64,000 bases of DNA from Eubacterium sp. An11 (GCF_002161065.1 NZ_NFLV01000016.1:1-64000), one strand, 5' to 3'. Positions 26,095-35,044 are shown, counted from the first letter of the stretch. Made by a program: numbers and translations. The notes: generated by a model from the sequence alone, not told the origin.

Positions 26095-27468
26095 TTATTG
26101 TGCTTTTTTTCCCATCTTCCGCAATGCTTTTTTAAACTGGAAATAGAACAGCACGGCGGTGAAACAGATGGCAACAAAGTCCGCCACCGGCTCTGCCATG
26201 TAAACGGCCCTCGCCTTGTCCGCCGTAAAAATGTGCGGCATGATATAGATGAGCGGAATGAGCAGGATAAACTTCCGCATAACAGCCACCAGAATGGAAG
26301 CCTTGGCATTGCCCAGGGAGATAAAAGTCATCTGGCAGGCCATCTGAATACCGAAAAGAAGCATGCTTCCCATGTAAATCCGCAGAGCCATCTGTGTGTA
26401 GGAAAGCAGGTCCGCGTCGGAAGTGAACATGGCGGCAAATCCCTGCGGGAAAATCATCACGAACATCCACAGCAGGCAGGAATAAATGAGGCTGCATTTT
26501 AAAAGGAGCTTAAAAGCGCCCCTCACTCTCTGTACATTTCCTGCACCAAAATTATAGCTGATGATTGGCTGCGCTCCCTGGCCCAGCCCCTGCATCGGCA
26601 GCATGGCAAACTGCATGACGCTGGTGAGGATGGTCATGGCTCCCACGGCGATATCGCCGCCGTAGCGAAGCAGCGAGGAATTAAAGCAGACGGAAATGAC
26701 ACTCTCGCTGGCCTGCATGACGAAGTTGGACAGTCCCAGCGCCAGACAGGGCAGAACGATATCTTTTTCCAGCTTCATATTTGCCGTGCGGATCTTCAGA
26801 TGCGTTTTCTTTCCAAACAGGAACAAAAGCACCCAGAGACAGGATACCGCCTGGGAAATAATGGTTGCCAGAGCGGCTCCTTCCACGCCCATATGGAATC
26901 CGAAAATGAATACCGGGTCCAGGATGATATTGATGACAGCTCCGATCAGCACGGAGAGCATTCCGGTTTTAGCAAACCCCTGCGCCGTGATAAAGGCGTT
27001 CATTCCCAGGGTGAGCTGCACAAAAATCGTTCCTAAGGCGTAAATGTTCATATATGCCACGCCGTAGTCGATGGTATTATCACTGGCGCCAAAGGCCATG
27101 AGAAAATCTCTGTTCCACAGAAGAAGCGCTGCTGTCAGCAGTACCGAAATAATAATCTGCACGATGAAACAGTTCCCCAGTATTTTTTCCGCCGTCTTAT
27201 GATCGCCTTTTCCCATGAAAATCGTTGCCCGGGGCGCACCGCCGTAAGCCACGAAAGCGGCAAAGGCTGTGACGATCATGATCAGCGGCATGCAGACGCC
27301 CACGCCGGTCAAAGCCATGGCTCCCTCTTTCGGGATATGACCGATATAAATTCTGTCTACAATGTTATATAGCATATTGATGACCTGCGCGGCAACCGTC
27401 GGCACCGCTAATTTTGCCAGAAGCTTCCCGACAGGCTCTGTCCCAAGGAAATCTTTCTCTTCACTCAT
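26095..27468 (-). CDS. MATE family efflux transporter
   Basis: A 457-residue protein with 12 predicted helices. Family features include VGKLLAKLAVPTVAAQVINMLYNIVDRIYIGHIP at the N-terminus, YGGAPRATIFMGKG, and the second-half repeat AMLPMQGLGQGAQPIISYNFGAGN. Such proteins export drugs or cations using Na+ or H+. It lies 59 bp downstream of the MarR gene and is transcribed with it, a classic arrangement in which the regulator senses the exported compound. It is one of three MATE genes in the window; all belong to the same clostridial group. Confidence 0.9.
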   Translation of the reverse strand: MSEEKDFLGTEPVGKLLAKLAVPTVAAQVINMLYNIVDRIYIGHIPKEGAMALTGVGVCMPLIMIVTAFAAFVAYGGAPRATIFMGKGDHKTAEKILGNCFIVQIIISVLLTAALLLWNRDFLMAFGASDNTIDYGVAYMNIYALGTIFVQLTLGMNAFITAQGFAKTGMLSVLIGAVINIILDPVFIFGFHMGVEGAALATIISQAVSCLWVLLFLFGKKTHLKIRTANMKLEKDIVLPCLALGLSNFVMQASESVISVCFNSSLLRYGGDIAVGAMTILTSVMQFAMLPMQGLGQGAQPIISYNFGAGNVQRVRGAFKLLLKCSLIYSCLLWMFVMIFPQGFAAMFTSDADLLSYTQMALRIYMGSMLLFGIQMACQMTFISLGNAKASILVAVMRKFILLIPLIYIMPHIFTADKARAVYMAEPVADFVAICFTAVLFYFQFKKALRKMGKKAQ

Positions 27469-27527
27469 TTGATTTCTCTCCTTTCCGTCCGTGTGCTGAT
27501 GTATTCACGATGCAATAAGCGCACACT

Positions 27528-27974
27528 CTATCCTCTTTTCTCGATGGCCTTCCGTACATTTTCTTCCATTTGCTCATTGACCTCAGAAAATGTATGAAGC
27601 TTCTCCGGAGTGATTCCGTAAAATACCTCCTCGTGAAATTCCCGGCATACTCTCTCCACCATCTCCACCACAGGTTCTGCTTTGTCAGTCAGAGACAGAT
27701 GAATCTTTCTTCTGTCTTCCGCATCCTGCTTCCTGATCAGCAGAGATTTCTTCACCAGCGATTCCACGGCCTGAGATACGTTTCCTTTCTGGAGCATCCG
27801 CAGTTCCACGATATCCGCCGCCGTATCTTTTCCCGGATTATTATAAAGGAAACTGATCACCGTCGCCTCCGTCAGCGTCAGCGCATATTCCCGGCAGACG
27901 GATTCTTTCAGCATACTTTCATGAAGCTTGATGATCCGCCGGATGCCAATCAGATAATTGGTCGTCTGATTCAC
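27528..27974 (-). CDS. MarR family transcriptional regulator
   Basis: A winged-helix regulator of 148 residues from the GTG at 27974, which has GGGAGG 7 bp upstream; the upstream ATG (28007) lies inside a direct repeat and has no ribosome site. The core shows LTLTEATVISFLYNNPGKDTAADIV (helix 2-3) and GNVSQAVESLVKKSLLIRKQDAEDRRKIHLSLTDKAE, the DNA-reading helix and wing typical of MarR. It heads the MarR-MATE operon behind a near-consensus promoter with a 14-bp palindrome near the start site. It likely represses itself and the MATE pump until a toxic ligand binds. Confidence 0.85.
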   Translation of the reverse strand: MNQTTNYLIGIRRIIKLHESMLKESVCREYALTLTEATVISFLYNNPGKDTAADIVELRMLQKGNVSQAVESLVKKSLLIRKQDAEDRRKIHLSLTDKAEPVVEMVERVCREFHEEVFYGITPEKLHTFSEVNEQMEENVRKAIEKRG

Positions 27975-27993
27975 GTTAAGACCTCCCGCTTTA

Positions 27994-28023
27994 AAATTAT
28001 GATCCATTGAAATTATGATCCAT
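27994..28023. repeat. two 14-bp direct repeats upstream of marR
   Basis: AAATTATGATCCAT occurs at 27994-28007 and 28010-28023, with a 16-bp period. They lie in the leader just before the ribosome site and could be extra operator sites or the result of a small duplication. Confidence 0.5.
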
Positions 28024-28058
28024 GTAAAGCATTGTTCTAAGTAGTTATAAAAAGAACT

Positions 28059-28101
28059 GTTTCTTTAGAAACTATTATAGGCCGCTGTTCTGATTTGTCA
28101 A
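28059..28101 (-). promoter_or_regulatory. promoter and operator of the marR-MATE operon
   Basis: TTGACA (28096-28101) and TATAAT (28074-28079) match consensus with a 16-bp spacer. The palindrome GTTTCTTTAGAAAC (28059-28072) directly follows the -10 box over the transcription start, a good position for a MarR dimer. Confidence 0.7.
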
Positions 28102-28149
28102 GAAAAAGGAGAAGAAAGCGTTCCAATGGGATATGTTTTCACACAAAAA

Positions 28150-28190
28150 CAGCCGCCAGCGCTGTATCCGATACATTACGCTGACGGCTG
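28150..28190 (-). terminator. terminator of the HD hydrolase gene
   Basis: CAGCCG-CAGCG arms pair with CGCTG-CGGCTG. On the minus strand the stem is followed by TTTTTGTG. Confidence 0.7.
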
Positions 28191-28215
28191 ACATTATCAT
28201 TCTCTTCACCTTGTT

Positions 28216-28716
28216 TCACGCAGAAGCTCTCTCGACTACCAGTCGGTTCTTTCTCGCAAGAGCAATGGCCACATGGCAGAACTCCATGGTGGCGCAGATC
28301 TTATCCGCAAGAGTTATGATCCATGCTTCCTTGTTCTTCGGGAGCGGTCCCAGAGGGAACATATGGCTTCTTATGGCTGCCTCTTCTCTTTCACTGATGT
28401 TAAAGAGACGGGTGCTGTTCTCAGCCGCGGCCTTAGGATGATAAAAGGCCTGATGTTCTCCGGTCGGTGTCTCCTCGCTGAAATCATACAGACAGAAATC
28501 ATGGAGAAGCCCTGCCCTGGCAGCAGCTTTCTCATCACATCCGAACTTTCTGGCCAGTACCCAGGACAGATACGACACGTTCACACTGTGCATGAATCGG
28601 TTCGTCCACTGATGCTGGGTGTACTGCTCCAACGCCATAAAGTCTTCATGGGAGAGAATATGCTCCACCTCCGACAGGTAGTCCTGCGGCACTTCTTCGG
28701 AAATCTGAAGGCCCAT
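28216..28716 (-). CDS. HD domain phosphohydrolase
   Basis: A 166-residue HD-superfamily protein. The metal-binding pattern is H..HS in RFMHSVNVSYLSWVLARKF, the HD pair in AGLLHDFCLYDF, and a later conserved Asp in TLADKICATMEF. These fit phosphohydrolases of the YfbR/YqeK-like group. The start is taken at 28716 with AGGTGA upstream; an extra TTG two codons earlier is less likely. It is alone in its transcription unit and ends at a strong terminator. Substrate unknown. Confidence 0.85.
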   Translation of the reverse strand: MGLQISEEVPQDYLSEVEHILSHEDFMALEQYTQHQWTNRFMHSVNVSYLSWVLARKFGCDEKAAARAGLLHDFCLYDFSEETPTGEHQAFYHPKAAAENSTRLFNISEREEAAIRSHMFPLGPLPKNKEAWIITLADKICATMEFCHVAIALARKNRLVVERASA

Positions 28717-28794
28717 CGGCAATCACCTGCTTTCTTTTATGATATCTCTATTATGGATGACTGACGACAAAAAGGCAATAGATTTCGGGAAATG

Positions 28795-30144
28795 TTAAGA
28801 AAATTGAAAAGTGGAGGCTCCCCGCAGCGCTTTCCGGTACACCACAAAGGCGATGACCGCTGTGATCGTCTCTGCGATCCAGAAGGCGTTCCACACGCCG
28901 GCGGCGCCAAAGACGCGGCTTAACAGAAAGGCCACCGGAATGATGATGACCACGTAGCGGAAGAGGGAAATGATAAAGGATGGCACTCCTTTTCCAAGAC
29001 CTTCCAGGGCGCCGGAGGAAGTCACGGATACCGCGGAAACGATAAATCCGGCGCAGATGACGCGCAGGGCGGTCTTTCCGGCTTCAATGGTTTCCGGATT
29101 GGTGGTATAGATGGCGATGAGCTGTCCCGGCACCGCCAGACAGATGACCGTGCCGATGAGCATGATGGCAGCGCTGATGGTCAGTGTGATCCTGTAAATC
29201 TGTCTGACGCGCTTATGTTCTTTTGCCCCGTAATTGTAACCGATGATCGGCCGCATTCCCTGTACGATACCGTTGGCCGGCAGATACAGGAAAGTCTGCA
29301 GTTTATAATAAATCCCCAGAATCACCACATAAATCTGTCCGTATGCCGCCAGGATGGCATTGAGGGCAGAGATGAGCAGAGACGGCAGCGCCAGATTCAA
29401 GGTCGCTGGTATTCCGATAGAATAAAGGCGGAGAAACAAGCCGCCTTCCCATATCAGGTATTTTCTACCCAGGCGCACCGGGATCGGTCTGGCAAAATAG
29501 ATGACCACATAAATGACTACGGTAAGCACCTGGCCGATGCCGGTCGCCAGGGCTGCCCCTTCAATTCCCATGGCCGGAAATGGTCCGATTCCAAAAATCA
29601 GCACCGGGTCCAGAATAATATTGGTCACACAGCCTGCCAGCATACCTCCCATGGTCACTTTCATCCGCCCCACAGACTGGAAGATCTTCTCAAAAGCAAG
29701 GCTGGTAACGATGATCAGTGAGAAAGCAAAGGCGATTCGGGAATAGCGGATTCCGTAATCGATCACCTGTTCTTCTCCGGTGAACATCCGCAGAAACGCC
29801 GGCATGACGGCAATACATCCGACCATCATCACTGCCCCGTGTATCAGGGACAAAACAAATCCCCAGGTGGCCGCCCGGTTGGCCTTCTCGTGTTCCCGGG
29901 CGCCCAGATGGTAAGCGATCACCGCATTGATGCCCACGCCAAAACCGATGGCCACGGCGTTGATGAAGTTCTGTACCGGATAAACCAGAGACAACGCCGT
30001 CATGGCCTCTTCGCTGATTTTTGCCACGAAAAAGCTGTCCACAATATTATAAAGAGAGTTGACCAGCATGGAAATGACCATGGGCAGGGACATGGAAATC
30101 AGCAGCGGCAGCACCGGTTTTTCTTTCATAAATGTCTCGTTCAT
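28795..30144 (-). CDS. MATE family efflux transporter
   Basis: A 449-residue 12-helix MATE protein. The N-terminus contains PLLISMSLPMVISMLVNSLYNIVDSFFVAKI, a middle signature is GMRPIIGYNYGA, and the second half has IFGIGPFPAMGIEGAALATGIGQVLTV. A GGAGGAG ribosome site precedes the ATG. It differs from the other two MATEs in the loops. Its promoter lies 140-170 bp upstream and the leader contains a terminator-like hairpin (30189-30223). Expression may therefore be controlled by transcription attenuation in response to the exported compound. No regulator gene is adjacent. Confidence 0.9.
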   Translation of the reverse strand: MNETFMKEKPVLPLLISMSLPMVISMLVNSLYNIVDSFFVAKISEEAMTALSLVYPVQNFINAVAIGFGVGINAVIAYHLGAREHEKANRAATWGFVLSLIHGAVMMVGCIAVMPAFLRMFTGEEQVIDYGIRYSRIAFAFSLIIVTSLAFEKIFQSVGRMKVTMGGMLAGCVTNIILDPVLIFGIGPFPAMGIEGAALATGIGQVLTVVIYVVIYFARPIPVRLGRKYLIWEGGLFLRLYSIGIPATLNLALPSLLISALNAILAAYGQIYVVILGIYYKLQTFLYLPANGIVQGMRPIIGYNYGAKEHKRVRQIYRITLTISAAIMLIGTVICLAVPGQLIAIYTTNPETIEAGKTALRVICAGFIVSAVSVTSSGALEGLGKGVPSFIISLFRYVVIIIPVAFLLSRVFGAAGVWNAFWIAETITAVIAFVVYRKALRGASTFQFS

Positions 30145-30188
30145 TTTTCATCTCCTCCTCTTTGCATAGATATACTTACAATAGAAAA

Positions 30189-30223
30189 CGCCACACAATC
30201 ATCTCTCCAATGATTGTGTGGCG
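30189..30223 (-). terminator. terminator-like hairpin in the MATE leader
   Basis: A perfect 14-bp stem (CGCCACACAATCAT with ATGATTGTGTGGCG) around a 7-nt loop, followed on the minus strand by TTTTCT. It lies between the MATE promoter and its start codon, so it can act as an attenuator or as a read-through terminator of the CytX operon. Confidence 0.6.
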
Positions 30224-30284
30224 AAAAATGGCTTGACCAGAAAAATCCACAGTAGGTTTTAGCAATATATTATTTCCGGCATTT

Positions 30285-30314
30285 ATTATAATATAGATTT
30301 TTGGCAGCCGTCAA
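30285..30314 (-). promoter_or_regulatory. promoter of the second MATE gene
   Basis: TTGACG (30309-30314) and TATAAT (30285-30290) lie 18 bp apart on the minus strand. Predicted start near 30278, about 135 nt before the ATG. Confidence 0.65.
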
Positions 30315-30390
30315 GAAAATTTTATCATTTTTTATGCCAGCGATTTTTTCTCAGCCGGCCTTCCTTTCTGTCAAATGTTCTCCCGGCAGA

Positions 30391-31578
30391 TCATTCTTTT
30401 TCCTGCCGTCCGCCTGTGCATTTTGCCACAAGCAGGCAGAGAAGAATGGTGATCACCATATCCGGTAGGGTGTTGCCGAGAGGCAGATCTATGCGCATCA
30501 GGATTCTGTACACGATAAATCCAATTGCCCAGACGATGAGATTGGATATCTGCACCGTTTTTTCTTCCGCATTTCTTTTTAAAAAGAAGAAATCCGCAAT
30601 CTGCACGGCGATCATCGGAGCAAATACGGAACCGATGAGATAGAGGAAATCCGTGATATTATCCATAGGATAGACAATAGCCCCAACAATACCGATGACT
30701 GTCACCAGCACCGCCGCATATTTTCCCCTGACTCCTGAAAAAATCGTCTCTGCGGACACGCCGGCGGAGTAAGCGTCCAGAAACGTGGTGGTCACGGTGG
30801 AGAAAATCACAATGATCAGACCCGCAATGCCAAGGCCTGCCTTTACCATGATGAGAGCGATGTCATATTCTCCGGTAAAGATAGCAGCTCCCATGCCGAT
30901 CACGTACATCCAGCAGCTCACAAGCCCGTAGACAATGGCGCTGGCTGCCGTGGCCTTCACCGGTTTCTCCGCCTCTCTGGTATAGTCGCTGATCAGCGGC
31001 AGCCAGGACAGAGGCATGGCCACCGATAATTCCACCGCCGCTCCAAAACTCATGGAACCGTCATCAAGACCTGCTCCCGCCATGCCACTGTCAAAGAAGA
31101 TCACTTTGCACAGCACGAGAGTTAAAATGAACAGAGCCGCCATGGCGATGGTATTGATCTTGCCAAGATTGGTGACGCCCACCAAAATCCAAAGGATAAT
31201 AAGCGCGCCGATGACCAGGCACCACACCCAGCGGCCGGTATGCATGATACCATCGGCCGCGATGGCGCCGTCATAAATCATGATGGCCGTCCATCCCACC
31301 AGCTGCAATACATTTAAGATGGCAAACAGCAGGCTGCCCTTTTGTCCGAAACTCATTTTTACGCTCTCCATGGCGCTCTTTCTGACACTGCCTCCGATGA
31401 CGCCGGAAAGGAAAAGCAACACGCAGCCGATGAGATGTCCCACCAGGATGGCTGCCAGCCCCTTCTGAAATCCCAGAGGCGCGATATAGGTTCCCGTGAG
31501 GATTTCCGCCAGGGAAACCGCCGCCCCAAACCAGATCAGTCCGTTTTCAAAGATTCCCGTTCGTTTCATTTCCATCAC
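30391..31578 (-). CDS. NCS1-type permease, CytX-like (putative HMP transporter)
   Basis: A 395-residue, about 12-helix transporter of the CodB/NCS1 family (nucleobase and pyrimidine uptake). It begins MEMKRTGIFENGLIWFGAAVSLAEILTGTYIAP and contains PLSWLPLISDYTREAEKP, a typical CytX segment. It is the last gene of the TPP-riboswitch operon and overlaps thiD by 4 bp. This points to uptake of the thiamine pyrimidine precursor hydroxymethylpyrimidine. The family assignment is firm; the substrate is inferred from the operon. Confidence 0.85.
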   Translation of the reverse strand: MMEMKRTGIFENGLIWFGAAVSLAEILTGTYIAPLGFQKGLAAILVGHLIGCVLLFLSGVIGGSVRKSAMESVKMSFGQKGSLLFAILNVLQLVGWTAIMIYDGAIAADGIMHTGRWVWCLVIGALIILWILVGVTNLGKINTIAMAALFILTLVLCKVIFFDSGMAGAGLDDGSMSFGAAVELSVAMPLSWLPLISDYTREAEKPVKATAASAIVYGLVSCWMYVIGMGAAIFTGEYDIALIMVKAGLGIAGLIIVIFSTVTTTFLDAYSAGVSAETIFSGVRGKYAAVLVTVIGIVGAIVYPMDNITDFLYLIGSVFAPMIAVQIADFFFLKRNAEEKTVQISNLIVWAIGFIVYRILMRIDLPLGNTLPDMVITILLCLLVAKCTGGRQEKE

Positions 31579-32399
31579 CGCTGCCCTCCTGTCGTTGTCG
31601 CTTCCCCAAGAAAAACGCTTTGCAGATCAAACCCATGATTCATCGGACCGCTGCCTTTTCCCAGATCAAGCATCGCCGCCAGAGCGCCGGATATGTACCG
31701 CTTCGCTCTCTCCACCGATTCATCCAGCGAAAATCCTTTGGCAAGGTTGGAAGCAATGGCGCTGGACAGCGTACACCCTGTACCGTGGGTATTGGGATTA
31801 TCGATTCGTTTTCCGTAAAACCATTTGCCTGTGCCTTCCCGGTACAAAAGGTCATTGGCGTCATTTAACTGATGGCCGCCTTTACAGAGGACGGCGCAGC
31901 CATAGGTCTTGCTGATGACCTCTGCCGCCTCGATCATATCTTCCCCGGTTCTGACCGCCATACCGGAAAGTACTTCTGTCTCCGGGATGTTTGGCGTCAA
32001 TACTGCCGCCATGGGCAGCAGATATTCTTTCAGAGCAGATACGGCGTCATCTTCTATCAGTTTTGCTCCGCTGGTGGCCACCATCACCGGGTCCACCACA
32101 ATATTTTCTGCATGATATTCTTTTAATTTCTCGGCGATTTTTTTAATGAGTGCCGCGGAAGAAACCATTCCGATCTTTACTGCATCCGGGCGGATATCCG
32201 TAAAAATGTTGTCAAGCTGTTCTCCGAGAAATTCCGGAGTCACTTCCATAATTCCTGTTACGCCGGTGGTATTCTGCGCAGTCAGAGCTGTGACCGCGCT
32301 CATGGCATACACTCCATTGCAGAGCATGGTCTTGATATCTGCCTGAATGCCGGCGCCTCCGCTGGAATCACTTCCGGCGATTGTTAATGCTGTTCTCAT
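31575..32399 (-). CDS. thiD: hydroxymethylpyrimidine/phosphomethylpyrimidine kinase ThiD
   Basis: A 274-residue ribokinase-like enzyme. It shows the ThiD N-terminal signature AGSDSSGGAGIQADIKT, MSAVTALTAQNTTGV, VVDPVMVATSG, and the nucleotide-binding end motif THGTGCTLSSAIASNLAKG. It phosphorylates HMP and HMP-phosphate for thiamine synthesis. Part of the TPP-riboswitch operon, 137 bp after the HAD gene, and overlaps the permease gene. Confidence 0.95.
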   Translation of the reverse strand: MRTALTIAGSDSSGGAGIQADIKTMLCNGVYAMSAVTALTAQNTTGVTGIMEVTPEFLGEQLDNIFTDIRPDAVKIGMVSSAALIKKIAEKLKEYHAENIVVDPVMVATSGAKLIEDDAVSALKEYLLPMAAVLTPNIPETEVLSGMAVRTGEDMIEAAEVISKTYGCAVLCKGGHQLNDANDLLYREGTGKWFYGKRIDNPNTHGTGCTLSSAIASNLAKGFSLDESVERAKRYISGALAAMLDLGKGSGPMNHGFDLQSVFLGEATTTGGQR

Positions 32400-32536
32400 A
32401 TTTCATTCCCTCTTTCGCATTAATTTTATTCCCCGCATCCCGGCGTCCGCCCTCTTTCCGGAAGACAGAACTGCCGGCCGCAGGTAGCGACACAAGGTGG
32501 TGCCCCCAATGTGCCGCCGTTTTTTCATCAAATTTC

Positions 32537-33175
32537 TTACTGTGCCATCAGCTGGCGCATATCTGTCACCGAAACATCGGCTTCTTCCTGCAGCCGTCCC
32601 CAGTCTTTCTCTGCAGACGGGTCATAGACCGCCACCGTATAAAAGCCTGCCTGCTTTGCTGTCTCCAGCGCATGGATGGCATCTTCAAACACGTAAATGT
32701 CTCTGAAATCTCCGCCGATGTATTCGCCTGCTTTCTCATAAATCAACGGACGGGTCTTTCCCTCGCCCACCTCCGAGCAGGTGAAGATTTTATCAAAACA
32801 GGAAAGGACGCCCAGACGCCGCAGGGCCGCTTCCACATGGAGACGCACGCTGGAAGTGGCAATCACCATGGGGATTTTTTCTTTCTTAAGTTTTGCGAGA
32901 TATTCCCTCACTCCCGGCTTCAGAGGGGCTTCATTATAATAGAAATCTTCCACGATTTTTAAAGTGGCTGCCGCAATTTCTTCCTCGGACTTCCGAAGAT
33001 GATAGTTTTCCTTTATATATGCCGCCCCTTCCTCCACGGACATCCGTTCCAGTTTCTGTGAGAGATTGCTCTCCGCCTCCACACCAAGACTCTTCAGGTA
33101 ACGGACGCTGACATCCTCCCAAATGGGCATGGAATCCAGCAGGGTTCCGTCCACATCAAAAATTGCTCCTGTCAT
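32537..33175 (-). CDS. HAD superfamily phosphatase (beta-phosphoglucomutase-like)
   Basis: A 212-residue HAD hydrolase with the catalytic DVDGTLLDSM at the start, the second motif in VIATSSVR, Lys in GEGKTRPLI and the Asp in VFEDAIHALETAKQAGF. The cap is of the PGMB/YcjU type. The start at 33175 has GGAGAGGAA directly upstream; the longer frame has no ribosome site. Its location between thiE and thiD under one TPP riboswitch suggests a thiamine step, for example dephosphorylation of thiamine phosphate or an intermediate. That role is inferred. Confidence 0.85.
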   Translation of the reverse strand: MTGAIFDVDGTLLDSMPIWEDVSVRYLKSLGVEAESNLSQKLERMSVEEGAAYIKENYHLRKSEEEIAAATLKIVEDFYYNEAPLKPGVREYLAKLKKEKIPMVIATSSVRLHVEAALRRLGVLSCFDKIFTCSEVGEGKTRPLIYEKAGEYIGGDFRDIYVFEDAIHALETAKQAGFYTVAVYDPSAEKDWGRLQEEADVSVTDMRQLMAQ

Positions 33176-33264
33176 TTCCTCTCCTTTTCCGCCGGCGCAC
33201 GGCCTTTTCCGTATGTGTCGTTGCCGGCTGTTTTCCGGCAGCATCTTGCAACGATTATTTCTGT

Positions 33265-33915
33265 TCAGTTTTTCGACGCATCCAGCATCTTCTCTGTCTG
33301 TTTTCTCAGCTCTTTGGCGGCCGTCTCGATATCCGGCTTTGCAAATATAGCGCTGATCACCGCGATACCGCAGATGCCGCTGCCGGAAAGCTCCATCACA
33401 TTTCCTGTACTGATGCCGCCGATGGCGATGACCGGGATATGCACTGCCTCGCAGATAGCTTTCAATGTATCATGGCTGACCTCCACGGCGTCATCTTTGG
33501 AACCGGTCGGGAACACCGCACCTACGCCCAGATAATCTGCGCCCTTCTGTTCCGCCAGAATCGCCTGTTCCACCGTCTGAGCGGACACGCCGATGATTTT
33601 ATCCGGGCCGAGCTTTTCCCGGACCATTCCGGCCTCCATATCGCTCTGTCCCACATGGACGCCGTCGGCATCCATGGCCAGGGCAATGTCCACATTGTCA
33701 TTGATCACAAAAGGAACCCGATATTTTTTGCAAAGCTCCTTGATTTCTTTTGCTTCTTCGAGAAAATGTTCCTCATCCAGCTTCTTTTCCCGAAGCTGAA
33801 TGAAAGTGGCTCCTCCTTTTATGGCTGCCTCCACATCCTGATACAGTGTGTGGCCGCCCAGCCAGCTTCTGTCCGTGACCGCATACAAAAGCAGGTCGCT
33901 CTTATTGAGTCCCAT
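33265..33915 (-). CDS. thiE: thiamine phosphate synthase ThiE
   Basis: A 216-residue TIM-barrel protein. Visible features: GGATFIQLREKKLDE, PFVINDNVDIALAMDADGVHVGQSDM, VSAQTVEQA, GADYLGVGAVFPTGSKDD, and GGISTGN near the end. It joins HMP-pyrophosphate and thiazole phosphate to form thiamine phosphate. Positioned 11 bp after thiM and before the HAD gene, all controlled by the TPP riboswitch. Confidence 0.95.
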   Translation of the reverse strand: MGLNKSDLLLYAVTDRSWLGGHTLYQDVEAAIKGGATFIQLREKKLDEEHFLEEAKEIKELCKKYRVPFVINDNVDIALAMDADGVHVGQSDMEAGMVREKLGPDKIIGVSAQTVEQAILAEQKGADYLGVGAVFPTGSKDDAVEVSHDTLKAICEAVHIPVIAIGGISTGNVMELSGSGICGIAVISAIFAKPDIETAAKELRKQTEKMLDASKN

Positions 33916-33926
33916 AACTGTCCTCC

Positions 33927-34748
33927 CTATCTGATTTCAAAACGGGCGCCTTTGTCCAGAGCAGCCCCGTCCATATTATAAATGGCGTCAATGATCCGGT
34001 TGCGGTAAGTGGAATTGCCGTCTCCTTCCTGCATCCGGCTCCATCCGATCTCTCCGGCCAGTCCCATGGCGCACACAGCAGCGGCAGCAGCCTCCGTCTG
34101 ATCGTCCGGATTCGCCACAAGAAATGCAGTCATCATACCGGACAGCTGACATCCGGTTCCCGTGATCTTTCCCATTTCCGGGCGTCCGTTCCGAATCACA
34201 TAACAGACTTCTCCGTCGCTGACCAGATCAATGGCGCCGGTGATGGCCACGATACACTCTGCCTTTTTCGCAAAATCCTTAACGAAAGCTACTGCTTCCG
34301 GGAGATTTTCTTCCGTCACAGCATCGGCCACATCGGCGTCCACTCCCTTTGTGGTTCCGCTGCCGAGAGCCAGCGTCTTGATCTCTGAAATGTTTCCCCG
34401 GATGGCGCTAAGTTCCAGCTCCTTCATCAGCTCTACCGCCGTGTCAGTCCGAAGTGCGCTGGCTCCGGCGCCCACCGGGTCCAGCAGAACCACATGGTCA
34501 AGGGCGTTGGCCCGTTTTCCGGCAGCAAACATTCCCTGGATGCTTCTCTCATTCAAGGTGCCGATATTGATATTCAATCCGCCGCAGATGGAAGTGATGT
34601 CCACCACATCTTTTGGTTCATCGGACATGATCGGACTGCCGCCGCAGGCCAGCAGTACATTTGCCACGTCATTGACCGTCACATAATTGGTGATATTATG
34701 TACCAGCGGAACGGTATTTCTCACATTATCAAAACATTTTCCAAGCAT
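33927..34748 (-). CDS. thiM: hydroxyethylthiazole kinase ThiM
   Basis: A 273-residue kinase. The N-terminal LVHNITNYVTVNDVANVLLACGGSP, LLDPVGAGASALRT, and the phosphate-binding GTGCQLSGMMTAFL are typical of ThiM. It salvages the thiazole unit. As the first gene of the operon it directly follows the TPP riboswitch and its terminator. With thiE, thiD and a CytX-like permease but no thiC/thiG in view, this is a salvage-oriented operon. Confidence 0.95.
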   Translation of the reverse strand: MLGKCFDNVRNTVPLVHNITNYVTVNDVANVLLACGGSPIMSDEPKDVVDITSICGGLNINIGTLNERSIQGMFAAGKRANALDHVVLLDPVGAGASALRTDTAVELMKELELSAIRGNISEIKTLALGSGTTKGVDADVADAVTEENLPEAVAFVKDFAKKAECIVAITGAIDLVSDGEVCYVIRNGRPEMGKITGTGCQLSGMMTAFLVANPDDQTEAAAAAVCAMGLAGEIGWSRMQEGDGNSTYRNRIIDAIYNMDGAALDKGARFEIR

Positions 34749-34880
34749 CGCATTTCCTCCTTCTCTGATGATGCAGCCATCGCTGCACTTTGTACATCGT
34801 CATCATGCAGCCGCCCTGATGATCCCGCAGGGCACTGCCGTCTGCCGATATCCGGCAATGTACCTGATCATATCAAACCC

Positions 34881-34914
34881 AAAAAGGCGGATATGCCAAA
34901 CTGACATATCCGCC
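34881..34914 (-). terminator. riboswitch-controlled terminator
   Basis: GGCGGATATG and CATATCCGCC form a 10-bp stem (34886-34914) followed on the minus strand by TTTTT. It sits 20 nt downstream of the TPP aptamer and before thiM, so it is the likely expression platform. Confidence 0.85.
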
Positions 34915-34935
34915 GAAATTCCTCGTGCCTGTATA

Positions 34936-35021
34936 TATCCCTACGTTGGCATTATCCAAATCAGGTAAAGGGTCGAGGCGATTCAGCCCCCTCTCAGCCT
35001 GCTTGATACGCAAGCTCCCCG
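34936..35021 (-). promoter_or_regulatory. TPP riboswitch (THI element)
   Basis: The minus strand shows GGGGAGC, CTGAGAGGG, GACCCTTTACCTGATTTGG and ATAATGCCAACGTAGGGA in the canonical order of the TPP aptamer, which includes the CUGAGA and ACCUGA core. It precedes thiM and a terminator. Confidence 0.95.
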
Positions 35022-35044
35022 TTTTTATTCTTATGAACATTTTT

